In this document: positions 21,496 through 29,413 of the stretch, in pieces | Numbering within the stretch: the first letter of the stretch is position 1 | How the letters are laid out: every line of letters starts with the position of its first letter | DNA from: JBBSEZ01 sp038239195 | GTDB taxonomy: Bacteria > Planctomycetota > Planctomycetia > Gemmatales > Gemmataceae | Assembly: GCA_038239195.1 (NCBI GenBank) | Contig: JBBSEZ010000064.1 | Location: 1 to 29,445 of the forward strand | DNA length: 29,445 nucleotides | Direction of reading: 5' to 3' | Notes under the pieces: generated by a model | Told to the model about the DNA's origin: nothing | Databases searched by the model: none | What the model saw: the letters and a program-made list of their open reading frames with translations, nothing else | Translations under genes and position numbers: made by a program

Positions 21496-24400
21496 TTGCA
21501 AAAAGAAAAAGTCCGCATTTTCGCGCTGGCGCGCGAGCTGAAGATGGAGAGCAAGGACCTCGTGGCCTTGTGTCGCCAGCACAGCATCGACGTGAAGAAC
21601 CAGCTCAGCACCATCGAGCCCGAGACGCGCGACCAGATCGTGGAGCTCGTTCAACGCGGGGGACCAGCCGTCCCACCCGCTGTCGCTCCTCGCGCGCCCG
21701 GAGCTGCCGCCACGATCATGGGCAAGGTCAAGAACCTCGACGCTCGTCCCCGCAGCGCGCCGGCCCCGGTCTCCGCGCCGCCCGCCGAGCGCGAAGAGAC
21801 GGAAGTTGCGCCCTCCCCCACCAGCGCACCCCCTCCCACCCCCGTTGTGGTGCCTGCGGCTGTGGCGCCCCCCGTCCCCGCAGTCCCCGCCGGAACCGCG
21901 CCGCCGTCGGCACTGCCTGTTGCGAAGCCGCCGGCTGCGCCTGTCGCCGCGGCACCCGAAGTCAGTGTTGCCGCGCGCCAGCCCGAAGCGCCGACCTTGC
22001 CTCGTTCCCCCGATCACTCCCCCGGGAGCAAAGTGCCAGAAACGCTCGCCCAACCTCGCGCGGCCGAACCACAGGCCCCCCTCGCACCTAGCGCCGCGCC
22101 GGCCCCGGAACAGCCCCGCCCGGTCGTCCCGCCTGCGCCGCCCAAGGCGCCCGACGTTCCGGCAGCGCCGCTGGCGCCGGCGGCCGGCCCGACCGCGCCG
22201 ACGACGCCCCCCGCGCCGTCTGCTGGCTCGCGCCCTCCTGCTGGACCAGGCTCGGGACCAGGCTCGGGACCGCCCAACCGGGGCGCCCCCCCCAACCTGG
22301 GCCCGAAGCCGATGCGGCAGCTCGACAACCAGGCCCCCCGAGGGGATCGCACGCCGCACCTCGGTCGGCCAGGGGATGGCCCGCGCCGGCCGGGCGGGGG
22401 GGAGCGACTGCCGCCCCGCGCCCCAGGGTCCGTTGCACCACGCCCGAACAACCAGACGCTGCGCCCTCAGCCGAACAAGCCGGCCGAACCGCCCAAGCCG
22501 CCCCCCTCGATCGGGCCTCGGAAGCTGGGCAACATCACGGCGGAGATGCTCAACAAGGGCCTTCCGATCACCACCAAGGAGATGGAAGACTCGCTCAAGC
22601 CGCCTCCCCCGGCCGGCCAGCGGGCCGCCTCGCCCGGCGCGCCCGTCGCCCCGGAGCCGGAGGTCGGCGAGGACGACGGCGTCGATCCCAAGAAGAAGGC
22701 GGGGAGCAAGCGCCCCGGCGCGTTGCCCGGCCGCGACGCTCGCCACAAGGAACGCGCGGAGCGCCAGCAGAAGCGCAAGGGCGACGGGAGCGACGTCCGC
22801 GGCGGCAAGGTCATGCTCCTCGACGACGAGAAGCAGCGCCACCGCAAGGACCCGCGGCACAAGCGGACCAAGCAGAAGCCGACCGAGGACCGCAAGAAGG
22901 ACGTCGTCCTCGAACTGCCGATCACGGTGCGCTCGCTGTCCGAGGGCATCGGGCAGCGGTCGGGGAACGTGCTGTTCAAGTTGATGGACCTCGGCGCCCT
23001 GCCGACGATCAACATCAATTCGATGGTCGAGCCCGAAATGGCGCTGCTGGTCGCCGACGCCTACAACACGCCCATCACCATCAAGCGCGCCCTCGACAAG
23101 GAACAGATCCTGGTAAGCGATGCCGCCCGGGCCGACAAGCCCGAAGACCTCCTGCCGCGTGCCCCCGTCGTGACCATCATGGGCCACGTCGATCACGGCA
23201 AGACGTCGCTGCTCGACCAGATCCGCCGCAGCAACGTCGTCGATACCGAGGCGGGCGGCATTACGCAGGTGATCCGCGCCTGGCGCGTCGAGCACAACGG
23301 CAAGCCGATCACCTTCCTCGACACCCCGGGCCACGAGGCGTTCACCAAGATGCGGGCCCGCGGCGCCAACGTCACCGACATCGCGGTGATCGTGGTGGCC
23401 GCCAACGATGGCGTCATGCCACAGACCGAGGAGGCGATCAACCACGCCAAGGCGGCGGAGGTGAAGATCGTCGTGGCCATCAACAAGGTCGATCTGCCCG
23501 ACTCCAACCTCAAGAAGACGGAGCAGCAGCTCTACGGCCTGGGGCTGATCCCCGACACGATGGGCGGCGAGGTGCCCTTCGTGCTGACCAGCGCCAAGAC
23601 CGGCAAGGGGATCGACGATCTGCTCGAGCAGATCTCGATCGTGGCCGAGCTCGAGGAGCTCAAGGCCAACCCCAACAAGCCGGCGGCCGGCACCTGCCTG
23701 GAGGCGCACCTGAGCGAGCAAGAGGGCGTCCTGGCCACCCTCCTTGTCCAGGATGGAACGCTCCGCCCGGGCGACATCGTGCTGTGCGGGGCGACCTACG
23801 GCACCGTGCGCAAGATGTACAACGACCTCGGCAAGCCGCTCGAGGCGGCCGGGCCGAGCGTGCCGGTGCGGATCACGGGGCTCGACGACGTGCCCAACGC
23901 CGACGACCCCTTCCTGGTGGTCCCGGACGTGACGACGGCGCGCGAGATCGCGGACCGGCGCAAGGACAAGGCGCGCGAACAGGGCCAGGCGCCGCGCTCG
24001 GCCATGACGCTGGAAAGCTTGAAAGACCGCGAGGTCGCCGAGCTCAAGGTGATCCTCAAGGCCGAGGCCAAGGGCTCCATCGAGGCCATCCGGGCCGAAC
24101 TGGAGAAACTGCGCCACGACGAGGTGCGCGTGCGAATCCTGCACGCCGCCATCGGCGGGATCTCGGTCAGCGACGTTCAGCTGGCGCTGACCTCGCCGGA
24201 GGACACGCTGATCCTGGGCTTCAACGTCGTGCCCGACGAAGCGGCGCAGGCGCTGGCGGACGAGCGTGGGATCCAGATCAAGCAGTACAACATCATCTAC
24301 AAGCTCGCCGGCGACATCCGTGCCGCCCTGGAAGGCAAGCTGAAGCCGCGCGAGGACGTGATTCACCTCGGGCGGGCGGTGGTGCGCGAGACGTTCCGGA

Positions 24401-24672
24401 TCAGCCGGGTCGGCACGATCGCGGGCTGCTACGTCACCCAGGGCACCATCGAGCGGTCGGCGAAGGTGCGCATCATCCGCAGCGGGGTGGTCGTCTACCC
24501 GCCCCCGGAGCGGTCGGTCGGGCTGGAATCGCTCAAGCGTTTCAAGGAAGATAGTCGCGAGGTTCGCGAGGGCTTCGAGTGCGGCCTCAAGATCGCCGGT
24601 TACGACGACATCAAGGTGGACGACGTGATCGAGGCCTACCGCATCGAACAGGTGCTGCGCACGTTATCATGA
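21496..24672 (+). CDS. infB: Translation initiation factor IF-2
   Basis: 1058 aa GTPase that places initiator tRNA on the 30S subunit. The N-terminal helical motif is KVRIFALARELKMESKDLVALC. Then comes a long Pro/Ala-rich linker (about residues 60-360), a basic region, and the GTPase domain. G1 is GHVDHGKT (about 563-570), G2 GGITQ, G3 DTPGH, G4 NKVD, G5 SAK. Domains II, III and C2 follow, ending IEAYRIEQVLRTLS. Start: TTG at 21496 has AGGGAG 6 nt upstream. An in-frame GTG at 21475 has no ribosome site but cannot be excluded. After GGITQ the usual H-I-G-A is replaced by V-I-R-A. The linker includes a short direct repeat (22250-22285). It is followed by a 7-bp-repeat hairpin and rbfA. Confidence 0.96.
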   Translation: MQKEKVRIFALARELKMESKDLVALCRQHSIDVKNQLSTIEPETRDQIVELVQRGGPAVPPAVAPRAPGAAATIMGKVKNLDARPRSAPAPVSAPPAEREETEVAPSPTSAPPPTPVVVPAAVAPPVPAVPAGTAPPSALPVAKPPAAPVAAAPEVSVAARQPEAPTLPRSPDHSPGSKVPETLAQPRAAEPQAPLAPSAAPAPEQPRPVVPPAPPKAPDVPAAPLAPAAGPTAPTTPPAPSAGSRPPAGPGSGPGSGPPNRGAPPNLGPKPMRQLDNQAPRGDRTPHLGRPGDGPRRPGGGERLPPRAPGSVAPRPNNQTLRPQPNKPAEPPKPPPSIGPRKLGNITAEMLNKGLPITTKEMEDSLKPPPPAGQRAASPGAPVAPEPEVGEDDGVDPKKKAGSKRPGALPGRDARHKERAERQQKRKGDGSDVRGGKVMLLDDEKQRHRKDPRHKRTKQKPTEDRKKDVVLELPITVRSLSEGIGQRSGNVLFKLMDLGALPTININSMVEPEMALLVADAYNTPITIKRALDKEQILVSDAARADKPEDLLPRAPVVTIMGHVDHGKTSLLDQIRRSNVVDTEAGGITQVIRAWRVEHNGKPITFLDTPGHEAFTKMRARGANVTDIAVIVVAANDGVMPQTEEAINHAKAAEVKIVVAINKVDLPDSNLKKTEQQLYGLGLIPDTMGGEVPFVLTSAKTGKGIDDLLEQISIVAELEELKANPNKPAAGTCLEAHLSEQEGVLATLLVQDGTLRPGDIVLCGATYGTVRKMYNDLGKPLEAAGPSVPVRITGLDDVPNADDPFLVVPDVTTAREIADRRKDKAREQGQAPRSAMTLESLKDREVAELKVILKAEAKGSIEAIRAELEKLRHDEVRVRILHAAIGGISVSDVQLALTSPEDTLILGFNVVPDEAAQALADERGIQIKQYNIIYKLAGDIRAALEGKLKPREDVIHLGRAVVRETFRISRVGTIAGCYVTQGTIERSAKVRIIRSGVVVYPPPERSVGLESLKRFKEDSREVREGFECGLKIAGYDDIKVDDVIEAYRIEQVLRTLS

Positions 24673-24756
24673 TTAGTGCTTAGTGCTTGGTGCTTAGTGC
24701 TTAGCAAAGAACTCCGAGGTGACGGTCTTTGCTAAGCACTAAGGACGAAGCACTAA
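24673..24756. repeat. Opposed arrays of 7-bp repeats between infB and rbfA
   Basis: The left arm is four consecutive heptamers TTAGTGC, TTAGTGC, TTGGTGC, TTAGTGC plus TTAG (24673-24704), beginning immediately after the infB stop. The right arm has GCACTAA units at 24736 and 24750 with a degenerate unit between. TTAGTGCTTAGCAAAGA (24694-24710) and its exact complement (24726-24742) give a 17-bp perfect stem with a 15-nt loop; outer units extend it. The design is the same as at 2308-2423 with an unrelated unit. Confidence 0.92.
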
Positions 24757-24775
24757 GGGCTCCTGTTGAGAGAAG

Positions 24776-25237
24776 ATGAAAACTCATAGACTAGCCCGTG
24801 TGTCCGAGGCCATCCGCGAGGTGGCCAGCGAGACGATCCTGTACGAACTGCGGGACCCGCGCGTGAAACTGGTGACGGTGACGCGCGCGGAGGTCTCGGG
24901 AGACCTGCAACACGCCAAGGTGTACGTGTCCGTGATGGGCACGGAGAAAGAGCAGGAGCTCGCGATGCACGGCCTCCGCCATGCGGCGGGGTTCGTGCAG
25001 TCGAAGCTCGCCAGCCGGCTGAAGACTCGCTTCACGCCGGTGATCGCGTTCGTGCTCGATCAGGGCGTGAAGAACAGCATCGAGATGACCCGCCTGATCA
25101 ACGAGGCCCTTGCCGAGTCGAGGCCGATGGTGCCTGCCGCAGAAGCTGGCGCATCGAGCCCCGAGGAGGCGGAGGCAGCGCCCCCGCAGGGTGGGCCCGC
25201 CGAGGGAACGGTGCGGCCGAAGCCTGCGGATGCGTGA
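24776..25237 (+). CDS. rbfA: 30S ribosome-binding factor RbfA
   Basis: 153 aa. It binds the 30S subunit for late 16S rRNA maturation. The KH-type fold shows RLARVSEAIREVASETILYEL, LVTVTRAEVSGDLQHAKVYVSV and a C-terminal TPVIAFVLDQGVKNSIEMTRLI, which contains the typical F-x-x-D-x-G-x-x family ending. About 35 extra Ala/Pro/Glu-rich residues follow, a longer tail than in the E. coli protein. The ATG at 24776 has GAGAGAAG upstream. It is third in the nusA-infB-rbfA series, separated from infB by the repeat hairpin, which could uncouple or terminate part of the transcription. Confidence 0.95.
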   Translation: MKTHRLARVSEAIREVASETILYELRDPRVKLVTVTRAEVSGDLQHAKVYVSVMGTEKEQELAMHGLRHAAGFVQSKLASRLKTRFTPVIAFVLDQGVKNSIEMTRLINEALAESRPMVPAAEAGASSPEEAEAAPPQGGPAEGTVRPKPADA

Positions 25238-25313
25238 CCGAGGGGAAGTCGAGGCCCCTGTGGCTGTGACCTACCCTCCTTCGCCATTTTCCCAACGGAG
25301 TGAACGACAAACC

Positions 25314-26030
25314 ATGGCGACCACGATCAGCAAGCAGCGCGTGTTGAACTTGTTGTTGAATCGCGGCGACCGGGCCGGCGACCGCGAGCCGGAGCCGCGG
25401 CCCGTCCTGGAGCAGTTCGTCTACGCCCTCTGTCGGGAGAACGCCACGGCGGAGCAGGCCGATCAGGCGTACCACAACCTGAGCTCGCAGTTCTTCGACT
25501 GGAACGAGGTGCGCGTCAGTTCGCAGCGCGAGATCGAGGACGCGCTCGAAGGCCTCAGCGAGCCGGAGATGCGCGCCCAGCGCCTGGTATCGTTCTTGCA
25601 GGAGGTGTTCGAGACCACCTTCTCGTTCGACCTCGACAAGTTGCAGAAGTCGGGGCTCAAGGTGGCCGCCAAGCAGCTCTCGCGCTACGAGGCGTCCAAC
25701 GACTATGTCGGCGCCTGGGTGATCCAGCGGTCTCTGGGGGGGCACGCCATCCCGCTCGACGCCCCGACCCTACGCTGTGCGCGGCGGCTGGGCCTCCTCG
25801 AGCCCGGCCAGGAAGGGCTCGAGGCGGCCCGAGCCAGCCTCGAGCACCTGGTCGCGAAGTCGAAGGGCGCGCACTTCACGGACGTCATCAGCAGCATGGC
25901 CGAGGACCACTGCTGGGAAACGGGCCCGAATTGCCCGGATTGCCCGCTCTGCGGAGAGTGCGGCACGGCCCAGGAAGTCGGCGTCGAGCAGGTGGCAGGG
26001 GCCCGCGCGACGAGGGCGAAAGCGCGCTGA
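25314..26030 (+). CDS. Endonuclease III-like Fe-S protein with degenerate active site
   Basis: 238 aa with the overall layout of HhH-GPD DNA glycosylases. The C-terminal cluster C200-x6-C207-x2-C210-x5-C216 is exactly the endonuclease III [4Fe-4S] spacing, with an extra Cys213. IPLDAPTLRCARRLGLL (residues about 146-162) matches the IPVDTHVxRVxxRLG segment and keeps the catalytic Asp (D149). The helix-hairpin-helix normally just before it, LPGVGRKTA with the lyase Lys, is replaced by SRYEASNDYVGAW, which has neither the G-x-G hairpin nor a Lys. Loss of lyase activity is therefore inferred. The protein may be a monofunctional, non-catalytic or novel DNA-binding relative. The ATG at 25314 is the first credible start, with GGAG about 14 nt upstream. 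It lies downstream of rbfA on the same strand. Confidence 0.75.
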   Translation: MATTISKQRVLNLLLNRGDRAGDREPEPRPVLEQFVYALCRENATAEQADQAYHNLSSQFFDWNEVRVSSQREIEDALEGLSEPEMRAQRLVSFLQEVFETTFSFDLDKLQKSGLKVAAKQLSRYEASNDYVGAWVIQRSLGGHAIPLDAPTLRCARRLGLLEPGQEGLEAARASLEHLVAKSKGAHFTDVISSMAEDHCWETGPNCPDCPLCGECGTAQEVGVEQVAGARATRAKAR

Positions 26031-26038
26031 CGCGAGGC

Positions 26039-26091
26039 CGCGAAACGACAAGCATGCAGGGCCCGGTAACTCTCTTGCTTGTCGTTTCGCG
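26039..26091. repeat. 16-bp perfect inverted repeat after the endonuclease III-like gene
   Basis: CGCGAAACGACAAGCA (26039-26054) pairs perfectly with TGCTTGTCGTTTCGCG (26076-26091) across a 21-nt loop, 8 nt past the stop. It could act as a terminator without a T tract, or be a copy of another dispersed palindrome. The CGACAAG core also occurs in the hairpin at 18559-18587 (GCGACAAG). Confidence 0.85.
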
Positions 26092-26165
26092 ATCCAGCTC
26101 AGTTCCTCCCTCCCGCCCACTCTCCCGCCGCACAACCCCCGCTAGGAAATCCGGCGCTCGCCGGG

Positions 26166-26171
26166 TACAAT
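26166..26171 (+). promoter_or_regulatory. Candidate -10 for the TPR gene
   Basis: TACAAT (5 of 6 consensus positions) lies 110 nt upstream of the TPR start. A poor -35 (TAGGAA) is 17 bp upstream of it, and the spacer contains a CCGGCG...CGCCGG palindrome. Confidence 0.35.
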
Positions 26172-26280
26172 CCCTCCCCAACCGGAACGGCCCGGTGGCG
26201 GGCGCCTCTGCGCACGCACTGGGCGAGGGAAGGGGCGGCACGGCTGCCCGCGGCTCACGGAGCGGGAGGTGATGAGAACG

Positions 26281-28527
26281 ATGTCCCCTACCATTCGCTC
26301 GGCCCTTGCCGGGGCCCTGTGCCTTGCGCTGGCCGCCCCCCTCCTCGCCCAGACGAGCGGGGACACGGACCTGCCGGCCAGGCACGTTCCCTCCAAGGCG
26401 CCAACCAAAAAAGAGCTCGACCACCGCGAGGCCCTGCGCCTGTACGGCGCAGGGCTCTTGCAGGAACGCGCCAACAAGTTGGCGGAGGCGGCGCGCACCC
26501 TCGAAGAGGCCCGGCGCCTCGACCCGGGTTCGGCCGACGTTTTCAAGGCCCTCGTCCCCATCTACCTGGCCCTCGACCGGGTCGGGGACGCCCTCGCCGC
26601 GTGCCGTGGTGCTCTGGAGCTCAACCCCAACGATCACGAGACGGGACACCTGTATGCGCGCCAGTTGCGGGGGCTGGATCGCAAGAAGGAAGCGATAGCG
26701 GTGCTAAAGCGCACGGCGCGCTGTCCTGGCCTGGCGGATCGGCCCGACCTGAAGGCACAGGTCTGGTTCGATCTTGGGGTGCTCAGCGAACAGATGGCGG
26801 ACTGGGCCGAGGCCGAACGCGCTTTCCGCAAGGTGGTGGCCGTGCTCGAAAAGCCCGCCGCCCTGCTCGAGGTGGGCACGTACACCAAGGAAGAGATCGT
26901 CGCCCAGGCGGCGGAGACCTATGAGCGCCTCGGGCGCATCTGCCTCAAGGCCGGCGCCCCGGCGCGAGCCATCGCCGCGTTCGAGAAGGCGCAAAAGACC
27001 GACCCCGTGCGCGCCGGCCGACTTTCGTTCAACCTGGCGCAGGTCTACCAGGGCCAGGGCAAGTTCCGCGAGGCGCTCGATCGGCTTAACGATTACCTGC
27101 GCACCCAGCCCCAGGGGACCGAAGGCTACGAGCTGAAGATCGAGCTCCAGCGAAAGCTCGGGCTCGGGAAGCAAATCGTCCCCGAACTGCGCACGGCATC
27201 GGACCGCGACCCCAACAACGTCGCCCTGAAGCTGGTGCTGGCGCGCGAATGTCGCAGTGCCGGGCAGGCGCGGGAGGCCATCGCGACCTACGAGGTGCTC
27301 CTGCGCACGACCGCGAGCCCCGAGGTGTACCGGGGGCTGTTCCAGGTGTACAAGGACGAAGGGGCGGCCGGAGGAGTGAAGGCCCTCAACCGGCTCGACG
27401 CCGCGGTGCGGTCGGCAGCCGACGAGAAAAAGGGCCGCGACCGCGCCGAGGCCGCCAACGCCCGGGCCATGCTGATCGTGCTGCGCGAGGACGCCGAACT
27501 GATGAAGTTGGTGGTCCCCGCGGCGGGGGCCCGGCTGCGCGGCGGGCGCGGCCTGAGCTTTGCAACGAGGGTGGTGCTGGGAGCGCTGGCCGCGCAGGCG
27601 CGGCAACTGGGGGAATCGGAGAAGCTCTACCGCAGTTGTCTGGAGAAGCCGGGGGGCCTCGGCGACAACGAGGCGGAGGTCTACAGCGGGCTGTTGCGGG
27701 TGCTTCGGGCCCAGTACAAGCACGCCGACGTCATCGCGGTCTGCAAGCAAGGGCTGCGAAAGGCGCAGGCCACCAACCTGGTGATGTTCCACCAGAGCAT
27801 GGCGATGGCGTACCTGGCTCTGGACAAGAACAAGGAGGCGCTGGCCTCGGCCGAGGAGGCGCTCAACCTGGCGACCGAGCCGCGGCGGTTGCCAATGAAG
27901 ATCCAGCGGGCCCAGGTGCTCTCGAACATTGGAGAGCACGCGAAGGCACTGGCGGCCTGCGAGGTGATGCTGAAGGAGCACGGCAGCGCGGGCGAGGTGC
28001 GCGACGTACGGGTGGAGCTGTCGAGCGCCTACCTGGCGGCCGGGCAAGCCGACAAGTCGGAGGAGCAACTCGAACTGGTTCTACGCGCCGACCCCAACGA
28101 CGCGACGGCGAGCAACAACCTGGGCTACCAGTGGGCCGAGCGCCACAAGAACCTGAGCGAGGCGGAGAAGTTGATCCGCAAGGCGATCGACCTCGACCGC
28201 AAGCAGCGCACGGGCGGAACGTCGCTGAGCATCGCGGCGGACCAGGACAACGGGGCCTACGTCGATAGCCTGGGCTGGGTGCTTTTCCGACAGGGGAAGC
28301 TCGACGAGGCGCGGCGCGAATTGGAGCGCGCCGGCAAGACGATCGATGGGGAAGAAGACCCGGTGGTCTGGGACCATCTGGGCGACGTCTATTTCCGCCA
28401 GGAGGAACTGGCGAAGGCGGCGGAGGCGTGGCGGAAGTCACTCCGGCTGTACGAGGCGGGGGCGCGCCGCAAGTCCGACCCGCGCTACAAGGAAGTGCAG
28501 GGCAAGCTGAAGCTCGCCAAGCCTTGA
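26281..28527 (+). CDS. Large exported TPR-repeat protein
   Basis: 748 aa. The signal peptide (MSPTIRSALAGALCLALAAPLLAQ) is followed by TPR motifs along nearly the whole length. Clear examples are KLAEAARTLEEARRLDP, KFREALDRLNDYLRTQP, AREAIATYEVLL, NKEALASAEEALNLA, LELVLRADPNDATASNNLGY and the C-terminal GKLDEARRELERAGK and AEAWRKSLRLYEAG. It is an all-helical scaffold, probably periplasmic; the C-terminal NNLGYQWAE segment resembles the TPR region of exported assembly proteins. No catalytic domain. The ATG at 26281 has an excellent GGGAGGTGA, so the GTG/ATG at 26269 and 26272, which overlap that site, are not used. Its binding partner is not indicated by the neighbours. Confidence 0.92.
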   Translation: MSPTIRSALAGALCLALAAPLLAQTSGDTDLPARHVPSKAPTKKELDHREALRLYGAGLLQERANKLAEAARTLEEARRLDPGSADVFKALVPIYLALDRVGDALAACRGALELNPNDHETGHLYARQLRGLDRKKEAIAVLKRTARCPGLADRPDLKAQVWFDLGVLSEQMADWAEAERAFRKVVAVLEKPAALLEVGTYTKEEIVAQAAETYERLGRICLKAGAPARAIAAFEKAQKTDPVRAGRLSFNLAQVYQGQGKFREALDRLNDYLRTQPQGTEGYELKIELQRKLGLGKQIVPELRTASDRDPNNVALKLVLARECRSAGQAREAIATYEVLLRTTASPEVYRGLFQVYKDEGAAGGVKALNRLDAAVRSAADEKKGRDRAEAANARAMLIVLREDAELMKLVVPAAGARLRGGRGLSFATRVVLGALAAQARQLGESEKLYRSCLEKPGGLGDNEAEVYSGLLRVLRAQYKHADVIAVCKQGLRKAQATNLVMFHQSMAMAYLALDKNKEALASAEEALNLATEPRRLPMKIQRAQVLSNIGEHAKALAACEVMLKEHGSAGEVRDVRVELSSAYLAAGQADKSEEQLELVLRADPNDATASNNLGYQWAERHKNLSEAEKLIRKAIDLDRKQRTGGTSLSIAADQDNGAYVDSLGWVLFRQGKLDEARRELERAGKTIDGEEDPVVWDHLGDVYFRQEELAKAAEAWRKSLRLYEAGARRKSDPRYKEVQGKLKLAKP

Positions 28528-28577
28528 CGACACGGGCGGGCGGGCAGTACCTTCAAGAGGGATGGATGAAGGGGGGC

Positions 28578-28606
28578 AACGAGGCAAGAGGGCCTGCCTC
28601 CTCGTT
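28578..28606 (+). terminator. Weak terminator-like hairpin after the TPR gene
   Basis: AACGAGG (28578-28584) and CCTCGTT (28600-28606) form a 7-bp stem with a 15-nt loop that can form further inner pairs (GGC/GCC). Only a short T stretch follows. It precedes yebC by about 50 nt. Confidence 0.4.
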
Positions 28607-28658
28607 TCCCCGGCTTCCGCCCTCGCAAGCGCACTCCCTTTTCGACGAAGGAGAGGTC

Positions 28659-29405
28659 ATGTCCGGCCATTCCCACTGGGCCACGATCAAGCACAAGAAG
28701 GGCGCCACCGACGCCAAGCGCGGCAAGCTGTGGAGCAAGCTGAGCCGGGCCATCATCATCGCCGCGCGGCACGGCGGCGGCGATCCGACGATGAACCTGA
28801 AGTTGCGCTACGCCATCGACAAGGCGCGTCAGGTGAGCATGCCCAAAGACAACATCGACCGCGCCATCAAGCGTGGGACGGGCGACGTCGAGGGGCTGAC
28901 CTTCGACGAGATCGCGTACGAGGGCTTCGGCCCCGGCGGGGTGGCCATCTACGTGGACATCCTGACGGACAATCGCAACCGAACCAACGGCGAGGTGCGG
29001 AAGATCTTCGAGCGCGGCGGGGGCAACATGGGCTCGGCCGGCTGCGTCGGCTACCTGTTCGAGCGCAAGGGCCTGTTCAGCGTCAACAGCCAGGGCATCG
29101 ACGAGGACATGCTGATGGGTGTCGCTCTCGAAGCGGGCGCCGACGACTTGAAGAACACCGGCCAGGGTTTCGAGATCACCTGCGACACCGGGTCGTTCAA
29201 CAAGGTCCAGGAGGCGCTGGAGGCGGCTCACGTCCCCATCGCCCACGCCGAGATCACGCAGATCGCCAAGACGGGCGTGGACGCCGACGAGGAGACGGCC
29301 CTCAAGGTGGTGCGGCTCGTCGAGGCGATCGACGACCACGACGACGTGCAGGCCGTCCACCACAACCTCAACCTGACGGACGAGGTGCTGGCGAAGTTGC
29401 AGTAG
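28659..29405 (+). CDS. yebC: YebC/PmpR-family protein
   Basis: 248 aa, full length. Members have been described as DNA-binding transcription regulators and, more recently, as ribosome-associated factors helping translation of proline-rich stretches (TACO1 family). The N-terminus MSGHSHWATIKHKKGATDAKRGK and the central MPKDNIDRAIKRGTG and YEGFGPGGVAIYVD segments are diagnostic. The ATG at 28659 has AAGGAGAGGT just upstream. A translation role would fit its place downstream of infB and the Pro-rich proteins encoded here, though that is inference. Confidence 0.97.
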   Translation: MSGHSHWATIKHKKGATDAKRGKLWSKLSRAIIIAARHGGGDPTMNLKLRYAIDKARQVSMPKDNIDRAIKRGTGDVEGLTFDEIAYEGFGPGGVAIYVDILTDNRNRTNGEVRKIFERGGGNMGSAGCVGYLFERKGLFSVNSQGIDEDMLMGVALEAGADDLKNTGQGFEITCDTGSFNKVQEALEAAHVPIAHAEITQIAKTGVDADEETALKVVRLVEAIDDHDDVQAVHHNLNLTDEVLAKLQ

Positions 29406-29413
29406 CCCATCGA

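Noticed and set aside
22250..22290. Short direct repeat in infB (GGCTCGGGACCA units)
   Set aside because: Encodes Gly/Ser/Pro within the Pro-rich linker; ordinary low-complexity coding sequence.
21184..24366. A 1060-codon minus-strand open frame opposite infB
   Set aside because: Shadow of a GC-rich gene; the plus strand encodes IF-2 with all G motifs.
24673..24756. CRISPR or simple terminator interpretation of the 7-bp repeats
   Set aside because: No spacers, and the array is far longer than a terminator with no T tract.
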